A stretch of 64,000 nucleotides of DNA from Prochlorococcus marinus CUG1435 (GTDB lineage: Bacteria > Cyanobacteriota > Cyanobacteriia > PCC-6307 > Cyanobiaceae). Positions 16,946 through 25,387 of the stretch are shown here, piece after piece; positions within the stretch are counted from its first letter, which is position 1; the number at the start of each line of letters is the position of its first letter. Below the pieces are notes generated by a model. That model did no database searches. It saw only the letters and a program-made list of their open reading frames with translations, and had not been told where the DNA came from. The stretch spans positions 744,001 to 808,000 of the forward strand of contig JAEPLP010000001.1 of NCBI GenBank assembly GCA_017644375.1, written 5' to 3'. Both the position numbers and the translations under genes were made by a program.

Positions 16946-18310
16946 GTGAAACAAAATAGTCTCAATGTAAAAGAAAAAAAACTATCTAAGATTGCCTTCA
17001 GTCATGTTGGTTGTGAGAAAAATCTAGTTGATACTGAACATATGCAAGGCCTATTAGATAAGGAGGGTTATGAAGTTGACAGCAATATAAATGATGCAAA
17101 TGTTGTTGTTGTAAATACTTGCAGTTTTATTGAAACAGCTAGAGAAGAATCTATTAGAAAAATTCTAGAATATACAAATCAAGGAAAAAAAGTAATAGTC
17201 GCAGGCTGTATGGCTCAGCATTTTAAAGATGAGCTTATAAAAGAAATCCCTGAAATAAAAGGTTTGGTTGGAACAGGAGATTATCAAAAGATAGCCAAGG
17301 TTTTAGACAGAGTAGAAAAAGGGGAAATCGGTAATGAAGTTTCAGAAATACCTGAATTTATTGCAGATGAGGAAATGCCTCGTTTTGTAGATAAAAATAA
17401 ATTTGTTGCTTATCTTCGCATTGCTGAAGGCTGCAACTATAATTGCGCTTTTTGTATTATTCCTAAGTTGAGAGGTCCTCAAAGAAGTAGAACAATAGAA
17501 TCTATAGTTTCAGAAGCCAAAAGTCTTGCAAAAAAGGGTATTCAAGAAATCATATTGATTAGTCAAATTACAACTAACTATGGTCAAGATATTTATGGAA
17601 AACCATTATTAGCAAAACTTTTGAATGAGCTTTCTAAAGTTCCAATTCCTTGGATAAGGATACATTATGCTTATCCAACAGGTTTAACTGATGAAGTTAT
17701 TAGAGCTTTCAAAGATTCAAAGAATATAGTGCCTTACTTTGATTTGCCACTTCAGCATAGCCATCCAGATGTATTGAAGAGTATGAATAGACCTTGGCAA
17801 GCTTCTTTGAATGAATCAATTTTGGAGAAAATTAGAGAAGAAATTCCATCTGCCGTATTAAGAACTAGTCTCATTGTTGGTTTCCCAGGAGAAAAAAAAG
17901 AACATTTTGAACATCTTCTCGAATTTTTGGATAGGCATAAATTTGATCATGTGGGAGTGTTTATTTTTTCTCCTGAGGAAGGAACTGCAGCTTTTCATTT
18001 GCCAAATAAAGTATCTCTAGAGGTTGCAGAGGCAAGAAAAGATAACGTTATTACAGTGCAACAAAATATCTCTAAAGATAAAAATCAGAAATATGTTGGT
18101 TCAAAAATGAAGATTTTGGTAGAAAAAATATCAGACAATAACCAATTAATAGGTCGGTCCTACAATTTCGCTCCTGAAATTGACGGAACTGTAATTTTAT
18201 CTGTTAAAGATAAAATTGATTTGAAAAATTATATTGGTAAATTTGTTGAAGCAAATATTTCTTTTGCTGATGAATATGATTTGTATGGAGAGACTATTAA
18301 AATTTTGTAG
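16946..18310 (+). CDS. rimO: Ribosomal protein S12 methylthiotransferase
   Basis: A 454-residue methylthiotransferase. The N-terminal UPF0004 domain carries the three cluster cysteines C23 ([10 protein letters not shown]), C59 (VNTCSFI) and C88 (VAGCMAQ). The radical SAM domain has C163-x3-C167-x2-C170 (CNYNCAFC). A TRAM domain ends the protein (~residues 385-454). The [10 protein letters not shown] start distinguishes RimO from MiaB. It adds a methylthio group to an aspartate of ribosomal protein S12. The start is GTG. A PetL-like small gene converges 5 bases beyond the stop. Confidence 0.95.
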   Translation: MKQNSLNVKEKKLSKIAFSHVGCEKNLVDTEHMQGLLDKEGYEVDSNINDANVVVVNTCSFIETAREESIRKILEYTNQGKKVIVAGCMAQHFKDELIKEIPEIKGLVGTGDYQKIAKVLDRVEKGEIGNEVSEIPEFIADEEMPRFVDKNKFVAYLRIAEGCNYNCAFCIIPKLRGPQRSRTIESIVSEAKSLAKKGIQEIILISQITTNYGQDIYGKPLLAKLLNELSKVPIPWIRIHYAYPTGLTDEVIRAFKDSKNIVPYFDLPLQHSHPDVLKSMNRPWQASLNESILEKIREEIPSAVLRTSLIVGFPGEKKEHFEHLLEFLDRHKFDHVGVFIFSPEEGTAAFHLPNKVSLEVAEARKDNVITVQQNISKDKNQKYVGSKMKILVEKISDNNQLIGRSYNFAPEIDGTVILSVKDKIDLKNYIGKFVEANISFADEYDLYGETIKIL

Positions 18311-18315
18311 TTTTT

Positions 18316-18408
18316 TTAGATTAATTTAACTGCTCTTAAGAGCTTATCTAATGCGAAAGCAGCTCCAAAACCAAAACCAATAAAGGCAAAATAGAAAATG
18401 ATGTTCAT
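18316..18408 (-). CDS. petL: PetL-like cytochrome b6f small subunit candidate (30 residues)
   Basis: ATG 18406-18408 opens a 30-codon frame with one membrane helix (residues 2-20, NIIFYFAFIGFGFGAAFAL) and a short tail LLRAVKLI. PetL, the single-helix subunit VI of cytochrome b6f, is 30-32 residues long and in other cyanobacteria typically ends with a similar '(K/R)(A/S)(I/V)K(L/I)' tail, so the length, topology and ending all fit. Known diversity in these tiny proteins makes the assignment tentative. It sits alone on the minus strand, convergent with rimO. Confidence 0.5.
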   Translation of the reverse strand: MNIIFYFAFIGFGFGAAFALDKLLRAVKLI

Positions 18409-18472
18409 TAATTTTTTTATTTTTATTCAATTTAACATCAGATGAAAAGATTAGATTTTTTCGTTTAATTTC

Positions 18473-18859
18473 TTAATCTTGGATATAGGGTAATTTTTTG
18501 TATAAGCATTCTTCTGCTTTTTGTAGTTCCCGGCCTAAATATAGAGCATGGTCGAATCTGGTTATTAAGTCATTTCTTTCTTCAGTGATCAATATTCCAA
18601 GTTGTTTCGCACTAATACCTTTAAAAACTTCATTACTAACTCTTTTATTTTGAGAGTCGCATTTGATTGGTTCATTTGTTTCTGGGTCAAGCGCATAGCC
18701 TTCCTCATCGATGTTATTTAAAAAGTGCTCTAAAATTATTTTATTTTCTTCTAAATCTACTTTTATAATAAAATAACCATTTGGATCTAAGTCTATATAA
18801 CGGTTGGATAGATTGTTATCAATCTTTATTTTTTCATCTAATCTTTTACTAGAATTCAT
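18473..18859 (-). CDS. DUF4346 family protein
   Basis: A 128-residue soluble protein. The diagnostic C-terminal part is clear: GISAKQLGILITEE, then LITRFDHALYLGRELQKAE and a final YIQD, matching the 'HaaYLGrEL.KAE.aL..g..Y.QD' pattern of DUF4346. In other organisms this domain is, as I recall, found next to pterin-binding domains, but its function is unknown. Here it lies on the same strand as, and about 1.2 kb beyond, a pterin synthase/RibD-like pair, which may or may not be meaningful. Length is typical for a stand-alone member. Confidence 0.75.
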   Translation of the reverse strand: MNSSKRLDEKIKIDNNLSNRYIDLDPNGYFIIKVDLEENKIILEHFLNNIDEEGYALDPETNEPIKCDSQNKRVSNEVFKGISAKQLGILITEERNDLITRFDHALYLGRELQKAEECLYKKLPYIQD

Positions 18860-18918
18860 CCTTAGAAGTTAATAAAAACTATATTACTAATATAATCTTT
18901 CGTAAAGCCAAATAATTT

Positions 18919-20073
18919 TTATTTAAAGGGTATAGATTTATTCTCAAATGCAATTTCCGTCTCTGTTTGTTTATTAACTTCATTTAGCCAAGGATAAATT
19001 ATATTTTCCATATTTTTGTCAAACCACTTATGCAAGCTAATGGTGCTTTTTGCAAAAAAACCCCTCCGCCTTTTATGTTTACCACCTGCTCCAGGATCAA
19101 AAAAATGGATACTATTTTTTATTGCCCATTCAATTGGCTGGTAGTAACATAATTCAAAATGTAAATTAGAGATGTCTTCTTGACTACCCCAATATCTACC
19201 CCATAAGTTGTTTTTATTTTTAACGCACATCGACATAGCAAAAATATCATTTGAATCATTTTTTGATGCGCTAAAAAGTAAAAGATTTTTTTTATTATCA
19301 ACAATTTTTTCGAAAAATGTAGATGTTAGATATTTACTTCCCCAAACTCCCCACCTTGAGCAATGCTGCTCATAAAAATTATGCATTTTTTTGAGGATTT
19401 CTTGGTTTATATCATCTTTATTAAAAATTTCTATTTTAATATCTTGTTTAGTAATTGATTTCCTTTCTTTTTTTATATTTTTTCTCTGATTAGAGTTAAA
19501 TCTAGAAAGAAAATCATCAAACGTTTTTTCTCCATTACTCCTCCATTCACTGCTGGAATTTATCCATTCATAGTATCCCAAAGATTTAAGATGGTTGCTC
19601 CAACTCTCATCAACATATAAAAAATTACAACTTAAAATTTTGTTTGTAATCGCGAAGCTTTCGATATTGTTTATGAGTAAATTTGTAATTTCTTTCTTAT
19701 CTTTATTTTTTTTATAAAGAAATTGATATCCATTTACAGGACTATAAGGACTCATTCCAATTAATTTAGGGTAATAATTTAAATTTAGCTCTTGAGCTAA
19801 TCGTGCAAATGATTGATCAAAAATGAATTCTCCATAGCTATGATTTTTTAAAAAAAGTGGAGCAATTCCTAATATTTCTTCATTTTTATAAGCAACAAAA
19901 TATAGAGGCTGCCAACCAGTTTCTCTTGAAACACTTTTTGATATTTCAAGGTTTTTAAGCCAAGTCCATTCATAAAATGGATTATTGATTTCATTTGCTA
20001 ATTCATTCCAAATCTCCTTGGAGATTTCCTTAATTGACAATTTGACTTCAACTTTATCTATTCTTTGGTTCAT
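18919..20073 (-). CDS. FemAB-like/COG3146 predicted N-acyltransferase
   Basis: A 384-residue protein of the PF04339 (peptidogalycan biosynthesis/recognition) type, a double-GNAT fold related to FemAB transferases. Visible conserved parts are NPFYEWTWLKNLE near the N terminus, a Gly/Pro-rich SPYSPVNGYQFL segment (~residues 110-121), NSNQRKNIKKERKSI (~195-209), and GRYWGSQEDISNLHFELCYYQPIEWAI, then FDPGAGGKHKRRRGF near residues 330-346. The substrate is not known. It ends a minus-strand run with the RibD-like and pterin synthase genes, 17 bases downstream of the former. Confidence 0.8.
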   Translation of the reverse strand: MNQRIDKVEVKLSIKEISKEIWNELANEINNPFYEWTWLKNLEISKSVSRETGWQPLYFVAYKNEEILGIAPLFLKNHSYGEFIFDQSFARLAQELNLNYYPKLIGMSPYSPVNGYQFLYKKNKDKKEITNLLINNIESFAITNKILSCNFLYVDESWSNHLKSLGYYEWINSSSEWRSNGEKTFDDFLSRFNSNQRKNIKKERKSITKQDIKIEIFNKDDINQEILKKMHNFYEQHCSRWGVWGSKYLTSTFFEKIVDNKKNLLLFSASKNDSNDIFAMSMCVKNKNNLWGRYWGSQEDISNLHFELCYYQPIEWAIKNSIHFFDPGAGGKHKRRRGFFAKSTISLHKWFDKNMENIIYPWLNEVNKQTETEIAFENKSIPFK

Positions 20074-20090
20074 TTATTACTGAATATATT

Positions 20091-20741
20091 TTAAATTTTT
20101 TTGTAATGAATATGTATTTCATTATTCATTAAATTTTTAATTGATTTTATTTCCCATTGTCTTTCGAGATTAAAAATAGCATTTGTTTGTTCTGGAGGGA
20201 TCCATGTATATCTACCTCCAATAATTCGTGGAATTATTGTAATTTTTATATCTGTTATTAGATCCTCTTTTATAAATGAATTTATAAGTTTTGCGCCTCC
20301 TAAAAGAGCTAAATCATTTATCCCTTGTTTTTTGAGTGAAATTAAAGTTTTTTTCCATGAATCTTCGAAAAAGAGTTTTTTCTCGAATTCATTATTCGTC
20401 GAATTATCAACTTTATTTGTGCTTATTAGCCATCTTCTAATTGGTTGACGAAAGTATTTCCAATTACTGTTAAATTTTTTGCTATTTGAAGCAACTATAG
20501 AAATTGGTTGGCTTTTTGATATATGTAATTCGTCATTATCAGTGAAATTTTTAACTAGGTAAGTTGATTGATGAGCTTTTAAAGTACCTAAACCAAAAAT
20601 GGTAGCGTCAACCATTGATAAGTTTTGATTTAATATTTTTTTATCTTCATCGCTTCCAAGATGCGATTCTCCACCTCCAGGAAATGCAATTCTCCCATCA
20701 AGACTTGATGCTATAACAATTATTACTCTTGGGATACTCAA
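20091..20741 (-). CDS. RibD C-terminal (dihydrofolate-reductase-like) reductase
   Basis: A 216-residue protein with the RibD_C/DHFR-like fold. VIIVIASSLDGRIA opens the NADPH-binding sheet and ALLGGAKLINSFIKEDLITDIKITIIPRIIGG (~residues 147-178) is the typical C-terminal half. It lacks the deaminase domain of bifunctional RibD. Its start codon overlaps the stop of the upstream tandem pterin synthase gene by four bases, so translation is coupled. Relatives reduce pyrimidine or pteridine compounds with NADPH. A role on the pterin synthase product is inferred from this coupling and has not been shown. Confidence 0.78.
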   Translation of the reverse strand: MSIPRVIIVIASSLDGRIAFPGGGESHLGSDEDKKILNQNLSMVDATIFGLGTLKAHQSTYLVKNFTDNDELHISKSQPISIVASNSKKFNSNWKYFRQPIRRWLISTNKVDNSTNNEFEKKLFFEDSWKKTLISLKKQGINDLALLGGAKLINSFIKEDLITDIKITIIPRIIGGRYTWIPPEQTNAIFNLERQWEIKSIKNLMNNEIHIHYKKI

Positions 20742-21664
20742 GTTTGCGTGACTAAACTATTTTCAAATTTCAACTTCAATGAATTGGTTAACTTTTGATC
20801 AACATAAATTTCTGCAGCATTGTTTGGGCTCTCTTGGAGTCTTATTTTGTGTAATGTTGCACCAAGTTGATGTATTGGTTTTTTAAGAATATCAGAAATA
20901 TATAAAGCTATATTTTCAGCAGTTGGAACACAATTATGGAAAAATTCGATGTCTTTATTAAGAAAAGTATGATCTAGTTGTTCAACAACTAAATCGTTAA
21001 TTATCTCTTGGAGGGCAGATAAGTCGCAAACCATTCCTGTTCTTTTATCAATGTCTCCTTTTACAGTTATATCGACAAGATAGTTATGACCATGTCCATT
21101 AACTCTGGCACATTTCCCATATATTTTTTTATTTTCATCAAAGGATATCTCTTCTTTTGCAAGTCTATGAGCGGCTGCAAAATGAGTTTGTACTGTTAAA
21201 AATGCTTCCATGTTTTTTCCAAAATAATCTGCCCATAAATTTGGGTTTTCATAAAGTCTTAGACTTGTAAGAGGTAAATCATCCTTCAGACGACTCCAAA
21301 TGACCTTTACTAATGCTTCAGTTGTGGGAAGTATACCCTCTTGATTATTAACATTAAATTCAGGCCAGACATCATTTAAAAAACGAAAATCTAATTGTCC
21401 AGTAACCTTATCTTTAATAGAGTGTTTTACATCAGAGAGATTAAGTACCATTCCATCAGAGTCTAGTTCTCCACCCATTGAAACAATAAGTTCATAATTA
21501 TGACCATGACCTGGTGCAATACTGCACTTTCCAAAAAGAGATAAATTTTCTTCTTGGCTTTTTTCAGGAAGCCAATAACGGTGACTAGAACTAAAGCAGG
21601 CACGTCGAGTTATGACGCATTCACGTCCTTTGCCATGTAATGGTTTGGATTGTGTAGAAGTCAT
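20738..21664 (-). CDS. Tandem 6-pyruvoyl-tetrahydropterin synthase-like protein (two domains)
   Basis: A 308-residue protein made of two PTPS/QueD domains. Domain 1 has H28 (SSSH), C47 and H53/H55 (GHGHNY). Domain 2 has H166 (AAAH), C185 and H191/H193. So both keep the zinc histidines and the nucleophile cysteine with Cys-x5-His-Gly-His spacing, the pattern I associate with pyruvoyl-tetrahydropterin synthase rather than QueD (Cys-x3-HGH). The Asp-His pair is intact in domain 2 (D231-H232) but is D92-F93 in domain 1, so domain 1 may be impaired. Single-domain members are ~120-140 residues. It is coupled to the RibD-like reductase. Confidence 0.85.
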   Translation of the reverse strand: MTSTQSKPLHGKGRECVITRRACFSSSHRYWLPEKSQEENLSLFGKCSIAPGHGHNYELIVSMGGELDSDGMVLNLSDVKHSIKDKVTGQLDFRFLNDVWPEFNVNNQEGILPTTEALVKVIWSRLKDDLPLTSLRLYENPNLWADYFGKNMEAFLTVQTHFAAAHRLAKEEISFDENKKIYGKCARVNGHGHNYLVDITVKGDIDKRTGMVCDLSALQEIINDLVVEQLDHTFLNKDIEFFHNCVPTAENIALYISDILKKPIHQLGATLHKIRLQESPNNAAEIYVDQKLTNSLKLKFENSLVTQT

Positions 21665-21714
21665 ACTTGTCTGCGATAATACTATCTTAAGGTTTTAAAT
21701 ACGCTTTTGTCTTT

Positions 21715-22272
21715 ATGGAACAATCCATTATTGAAAAAACAGTTAATACTATTAAAGGCAGAAGCATATTTTTAATAGGAATGATGGGCTCTGGTAAGTC
21801 ACAAACAGGTTTGAAGCTGGCTGAATTATTAAAGTATAAATACATTGATTTAGATTCATTAATAGAGAAGTTGGCAAAAAAATCTATCAATCAAATTTTT
21901 AATGATGAAGGAGAAGATAATTTCCGTGAATTAGAAGCAAACTGCCTTAAAGAAACTATCAAAATTCCTTCATTAGTAATCTCAACTGGGGGAGGAATAG
22001 TTACCAAATCGGAAAACTGGGGAATCTTAAGACAGGGAATAATTGCTTGGATAGATCTTGATAAAGATATAGCAATTGAAAGATTGAAAAATGAAATTGA
22101 AAATAGGCCACTTCTTAAGGGAAAGAATCTAAAAGATCTATATATGAGCATTTTTCAATCTAGAGAAAATTTGTATTCTCAAGCAGATTTAAGAATTCAA
22201 GTAAAAAAAGAAAATATTGAAGAAGTTGCTATGAAAATAATTCATGCAATTCATAAAGAAATAATTAGTTAA
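21715..22272 (+). CDS. aroK: Shikimate kinase
   Basis: A 185-residue P-loop kinase that phosphorylates shikimate in chorismate synthesis. Walker A is GMMGSGKSQTG (~residues 22-32). The shikimate-binding pieces are the Asp pair in YIDLDSLIE, the FRELE segment after the SINQIFNDEGEDNFRE helix, and STGGGIV (~residues 84-90). The lid region contains ENRPLLKG. Length is slightly above the ~170 usual for the family. It diverges from the tandem pterin synthase gene, 50 bases away, and ends with a 4-base convergent overlap with the CRR7-like gene. Confidence 0.94.
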   Translation: MEQSIIEKTVNTIKGRSIFLIGMMGSGKSQTGLKLAELLKYKYIDLDSLIEKLAKKSINQIFNDEGEDNFRELEANCLKETIKIPSLVISTGGGIVTKSENWGILRQGIIAWIDLDKDIAIERLKNEIENRPLLKGKNLKDLYMSIFQSRENLYSQADLRIQVKKENIEEVAMKIIHAIHKEIIS

Positions 22273-22526
22273 TCTGGTTCAATTCTTACTGCAAACCATT
22301 TGATAACGTATCCTAATTTTATTTCTAATTCATAAGTGCTTTCTAATAATTCTTCAAAAAATTCCTGATCAGGATCTTCTATATTTTGATATATTGTTTG
22401 TGTTTCTGTCTTACTAAGCCAATTCTTCAACCATAAAATTGCTTCTTGCTTTGATACAATTTTTTCTTTTGAATCTGGCTCTAATAATACATAATGATCT
22501 GATGCTCTTATTAGTGGATTTGACAT
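22269..22526 (-). CDS. CRR7-like (DUF3571) small protein
   Basis: An 85-residue soluble protein. The opening DHYVLLEPDSKEKIVSKQEAILWLKNWL and the ending LGYVIKWFAVRIEP resemble the CRR7/DUF3571 family ('yyVvLEp...eflt..ea..wL' and 'G..iqWyaVRLE'), plant relatives of which are needed for accumulation of the NDH-1 complex. Many ndh genes occur in this window, although not adjacent. Assignment is by pattern only. Its start codon faces the ATG of the next gene with just one base between them, so its promoter must lie inside that gene. Confidence 0.55.
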   Translation of the reverse strand: MSNPLIRASDHYVLLEPDSKEKIVSKQEAILWLKNWLSKTETQTIYQNIEDPDQEFFEELLESTYELEIKLGYVIKWFAVRIEPD

Positions 22527-22527
22527 A

Positions 22528-23235
22528 ATGAAAATTCTTCTTGGATTAATTCTTTGCTTGATTTTTCAAGGAATTTTTTTAGAAAGTTCTTTTGCTTTAG
22601 TAGATTCTAACGTACGAGAGTTTTTGGAAAATCGTGTAAATCAATGGCCAGAATTATATTTGCCAAATTTTAAATTATCGGATACTACTAAGGATTTAAT
22701 TTATCCTAAATGGTTTGAGGGGAATTGGCTTGTTACTTCTCAAGATATAGTAAATGATTCAGAAGAGCCAGTTATTTATGAAGTAAATTTCTTTAAGAAT
22801 GATTCAGATTTAATTGTTGGTAATCGTGCAAAAAATTCTGAATCTATTGGAAAAGCAATATTTGGTGAAACCTTAATCAAGGTTGTAAATGATCCTCAAT
22901 CTATTAATAATCAAATTACTTATTTAAAAGATGATTTTTATATCGATTCAAGAATTACAGGGAGAAATCAGATCCAAGATGATGATATTTTTTTCGCAGA
23001 TGAGCTAGTTATACAAACAGCACATAAGCCAGGTGCTTCAAGGATTAATCAGGTAGAGACCATTAGTAAATTTCAAAAATGTTCCGAAGAAATATTGGAA
23101 GTTGATAATTCAATCAAACCATCAATTTGTGGAGTACAATATGTGGCTTCTTATGGTTCAAGAGTTGGTGATCCTTCTATTCATGCTATAAAAACAAATA
23201 AATATAAATTGAAGTTTGAATTTATTGAGAGTTAG
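22528..23235 (+). CDS. Exported DUF6816-like protein
   Basis: A 235-residue protein with a clear N-terminal signal peptide (residues 1-23, MKILLGLILCLIFQGIFLES, with cleavage near SSFA-L). The mature part contains YPKWFEGNWLVTSQDI (~residues 63-78) and GRNQIQDDDIFFADELVIQT, resembling a beta-barrel-type lumenal/periplasmic family that I recall as DUF6816 in cyanobacteria and chloroplasts. The function is unknown, and location in the thylakoid lumen or periplasm is inferred from the signal peptide. It begins one base from the divergent CRR7-like gene and overlaps the GST gene tail-to-tail by 14 bases. Confidence 0.6.
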   Translation: MKILLGLILCLIFQGIFLESSFALVDSNVREFLENRVNQWPELYLPNFKLSDTTKDLIYPKWFEGNWLVTSQDIVNDSEEPVIYEVNFFKNDSDLIVGNRAKNSESIGKAIFGETLIKVVNDPQSINNQITYLKDDFYIDSRITGRNQIQDDDIFFADELVIQTAHKPGASRINQVETISKFQKCSEEILEVDNSIKPSICGVQYVASYGSRVGDPSIHAIKTNKYKLKFEFIES

Positions 23236-23947
23236 CACTAAAAAGATATTCTTCTAAGTTGTTCCTCCAAATGAAAAGATTTTCTAAATAAGGGTTGTTT
23301 ATGTATTCTTGGCACCCCTCTCCAGAAAGAATTGGTCCTGCAGACTTTGGAAATTTAAGAAGGGATAATTGAGCAGCAATTGAAATATCTGCAATTGATA
23401 AACTATCTCCAACTAAATATTTCTTGTTGATCAAAGATTTTGATAAAGCTTCGAGTAATTTTTGGAGTTCTAAATTATCTTTAGAAGACAAAACTACATT
23501 AGAAATTTTACTAAGATTTTCAAAAGGTAATTTATCAACAATACTTTTAACTGAAGAAGGTATTTCATCTGGAAGTAATGCAGTTCTTAGCTGTGGATTT
23601 TCTATTGCAGATTTTATTAAAGCTTTTCTACAAGTTGTAGCCATTGAAGTATCTGCCCAGTCTTCAATTAGTTTGCATTGTGCAAATAATATTGGGTCCT
23701 CAGGAAAGAGTGGATTGTTTTCATTTTTTTTATCTAGATATTCGCAAATAGTTGAAGAGTCATTAATAACTTGATCATTACTATCGACTATTACAGGTAC
23801 TTGTTTTTGACCTGATAATTTAAAGATTTCAAATTGGCCTATTCCAGGTGTTACTTCTTCAACTCGATATTGTAGTTTTTTTGCATGAAGAGCCATTCTT
23901 GTTTTTAAACAAAAAGCACTATGCCTAAATTGATATAATGTAATCAT
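23222..23947 (-). CDS. Glutathione S-transferase family protein
   Basis: A 241-residue protein. The N-terminal thioredoxin-like domain (residues 1-78) has the candidate catalytic position at Cys13 in SAFCLKTRMAL, the cis-Pro in QVPVIVD and the glutathione-contact DSSTICEYLD. The C-terminal all-helical domain follows, with SLSIADISIAAQLS (~residues 182-195), the N-capping box of GSTs. The first-strand YQFRHSAFC pattern suggests a Cys- or Ser-type bacterial GST. Substrate unknown. Stress detoxification is the usual assumption for the family. Confidence 0.85.
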   Translation of the reverse strand: MITLYQFRHSAFCLKTRMALHAKKLQYRVEEVTPGIGQFEIFKLSGQKQVPVIVDSNDQVINDSSTICEYLDKKNENNPLFPEDPILFAQCKLIEDWADTSMATTCRKALIKSAIENPQLRTALLPDEIPSSVKSIVDKLPFENLSKISNVVLSSKDNLELQKLLEALSKSLINKKYLVGDSLSIADISIAAQLSLLKFPKSAGPILSGEGCQEYINNPYLENLFIWRNNLEEYLFSANSQ

Positions 23948-23992
23948 GCTGTTTAATGTTTGTTAAAACTTAGCTAAAAAAGTAATCTATTT

Positions 23993-24211
23993 GTGGAGCT
24001 GATGGGCGAATTTTTCTCTAATGTTGCGAGATATCCAAAGTATTTGATATCCATAATTGTTGGGGGACTTGTTGCTTTGCTTGAACCTTTGTTCAAGAAT
24101 AGATCAAATCCACTCACAATAGTGGGTTTGATATCTTCTGTCTTAAGTGCTTTCATAACTGTTTATTTTGTCTTGCAAGCGATGACAAACCCAATAAATT
24201 TACAACCATAA
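23993..24211 (+). CDS. DUF751/Ycf33-like small membrane protein
   Basis: A 72-residue protein starting at GTG 23993, or possibly at ATG 24002, which would remove three residues. The FFSNVARYPKYLISIIVGG opening and a long hydrophobic stretch (~residues 18-34 and 45-64) match the DUF751 family related to chloroplast Ycf33. The role is unknown. Its stop overlaps the rbfA start by one base (TAATG), which indicates translational coupling with ribosome maturation and hemD genes. Confidence 0.75.
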   Translation: MELMGEFFSNVARYPKYLISIIVGGLVALLEPLFKNRSNPLTIVGLISSVLSAFITVYFVLQAMTNPINLQP

Positions 24212-24603
24212 TGCCAAATAATTACCGTCTTGCAAAAGTTTCTTCTCTTTTGAAAAAAGAAATAACCCTTATTTTGCAGAATGATTTGGAAAATGAACTT
24301 ATTAAAGATTATTTCGTCAATATTTCTAAAATTGATTTATCAAGTGATTTGCAACACTGTAAAATTTACATAACTTCAACTGCTCAAGAGAAAGTGAGGA
24401 AAGAGATTGTGGCAAACTTGAATACTGCTAAAAGCGCTATAAGGCATAGTTTAGGAAAAAGAATAGAGATGAGAAGAGTTCCAGAGATCATTTTTAAAGA
24501 CGATGTTGTTCTTGATAAAGGATTATCAGTCTTGAAACTTCTGGATGAATTAAAAAATAAAAATCAAAATAATCATGTTGAGGACAAGGATGCCAATAGT
24601 TGA
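24211..24603 (+). CDS. rbfA: Ribosome-binding factor A
   Basis: A 130-residue KH-fold protein needed for maturation of the 30S subunit and 16S rRNA 5' end processing, important in the cold. Family features: NYRLAKVSSLLKKEITLIL at the start, the HCKIYITS strand, and RIEMRRVPEIIFKDD (~residues 86-100). The start overlaps the DUF751 gene stop by one base and the 3' end overlaps hemD, so three genes are tightly coupled. Confidence 0.93.
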   Translation: MPNNYRLAKVSSLLKKEITLILQNDLENELIKDYFVNISKIDLSSDLQHCKIYITSTAQEKVRKEIVANLNTAKSAIRHSLGKRIEMRRVPEIIFKDDVVLDKGLSVLKLLDELKNKNQNNHVEDKDANS

Positions 24604-25387
24604 TCTACCCCTTGATCAAAGAAATATAATTATTACTCGATCAAAAGAAGGGATATTGGATATAAAAAAGATATTCACAAGCAAGGGCGCTAATGTATTT
24701 GATTTGCCTGCAATAAGTATTGGTGATCCTGATGATTTGAATCCTCTTGACGAAGCATTAAATCAAATAAATGATTTTCATTGGATTATTTTTTCCAGTA
24801 GTAATGGTATCAAATTTGTGGATAAGAGACTTAGATACTTTAATAGTTCGTTAAAAGAATGTTCTAAAAAAACAAAAATCGCCGTAGTCGGAGAAAAAAC
24901 CTCAAAAACGCTTGATGATCTTGGGATTAAGGCTGATTTCATACCTCCAGAATTTGTTGCTGAAAGTTTAATTGATAATTTCCCAGTATCTGGTTATGGA
25001 CTTAGAGTTTTTGTACCAAGAGTTCAAACAGGTGGTAGGGATTTAATTGCAGAGCAATTTAGAAAGGCTGGTTCTCGTGTATTTGATGTTGCTGCATATG
25101 AAACTAGATGTCCTGATTCAATTCCGGAAGAAACGATTGATATTATTTCTAATCGACAAGTCGATGCAATTATTTTCTCAAGTGGTAAAACCGTGGTAAA
25201 TGCTGCTTTTTTATTAGAAAAAAAACTTGGTAAACAATGGTTAGAATATTTTGATCAAATTAAGTTACTAACTATTGGACCTCAGACAACAAAATTATGT
25301 AACAAGATTTTTGGAAGAGTTGATAGTCAGGCACAAAAATATACTTTTGAAGGACTACTAGATGTGGCAATTAATTTTTTTAGTTAG
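24575..25387 (+). CDS. hemD: Uroporphyrinogen-III synthase
   Basis: A 270-residue enzyme that cyclises hydroxymethylbilane to uroporphyrinogen III, on the path to haem and chlorophyll. The alternating two-domain fold is seen in IIITRSKEG, WIIFSSSNGIKFV, IAVVGEKTSKTL, VFVPRVQTGGRDLIAEQF, DVAAYETRC and AIIFSSGKTVVNA, then LLTIGPQTTKLC. Sequence is poorly conserved in the family, but the order of motifs is convincing. The ATG at 24575 overlaps rbfA by 29 bases. A second ATG at 24590 would shorten it by five residues. It overlaps the convergent SRPBCC gene by 8 bases. Confidence 0.9.
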   Translation: MLRTRMPIVDLPLDQRNIIITRSKEGILDIKKIFTSKGANVFDLPAISIGDPDDLNPLDEALNQINDFHWIIFSSSNGIKFVDKRLRYFNSSLKECSKKTKIAVVGEKTSKTLDDLGIKADFIPPEFVAESLIDNFPVSGYGLRVFVPRVQTGGRDLIAEQFRKAGSRVFDVAAYETRCPDSIPEETIDIISNRQVDAIIFSSGKTVVNAAFLLEKKLGKQWLEYFDQIKLLTIGPQTTKLCNKIFGRVDSQAQKYTFEGLLDVAINFFS

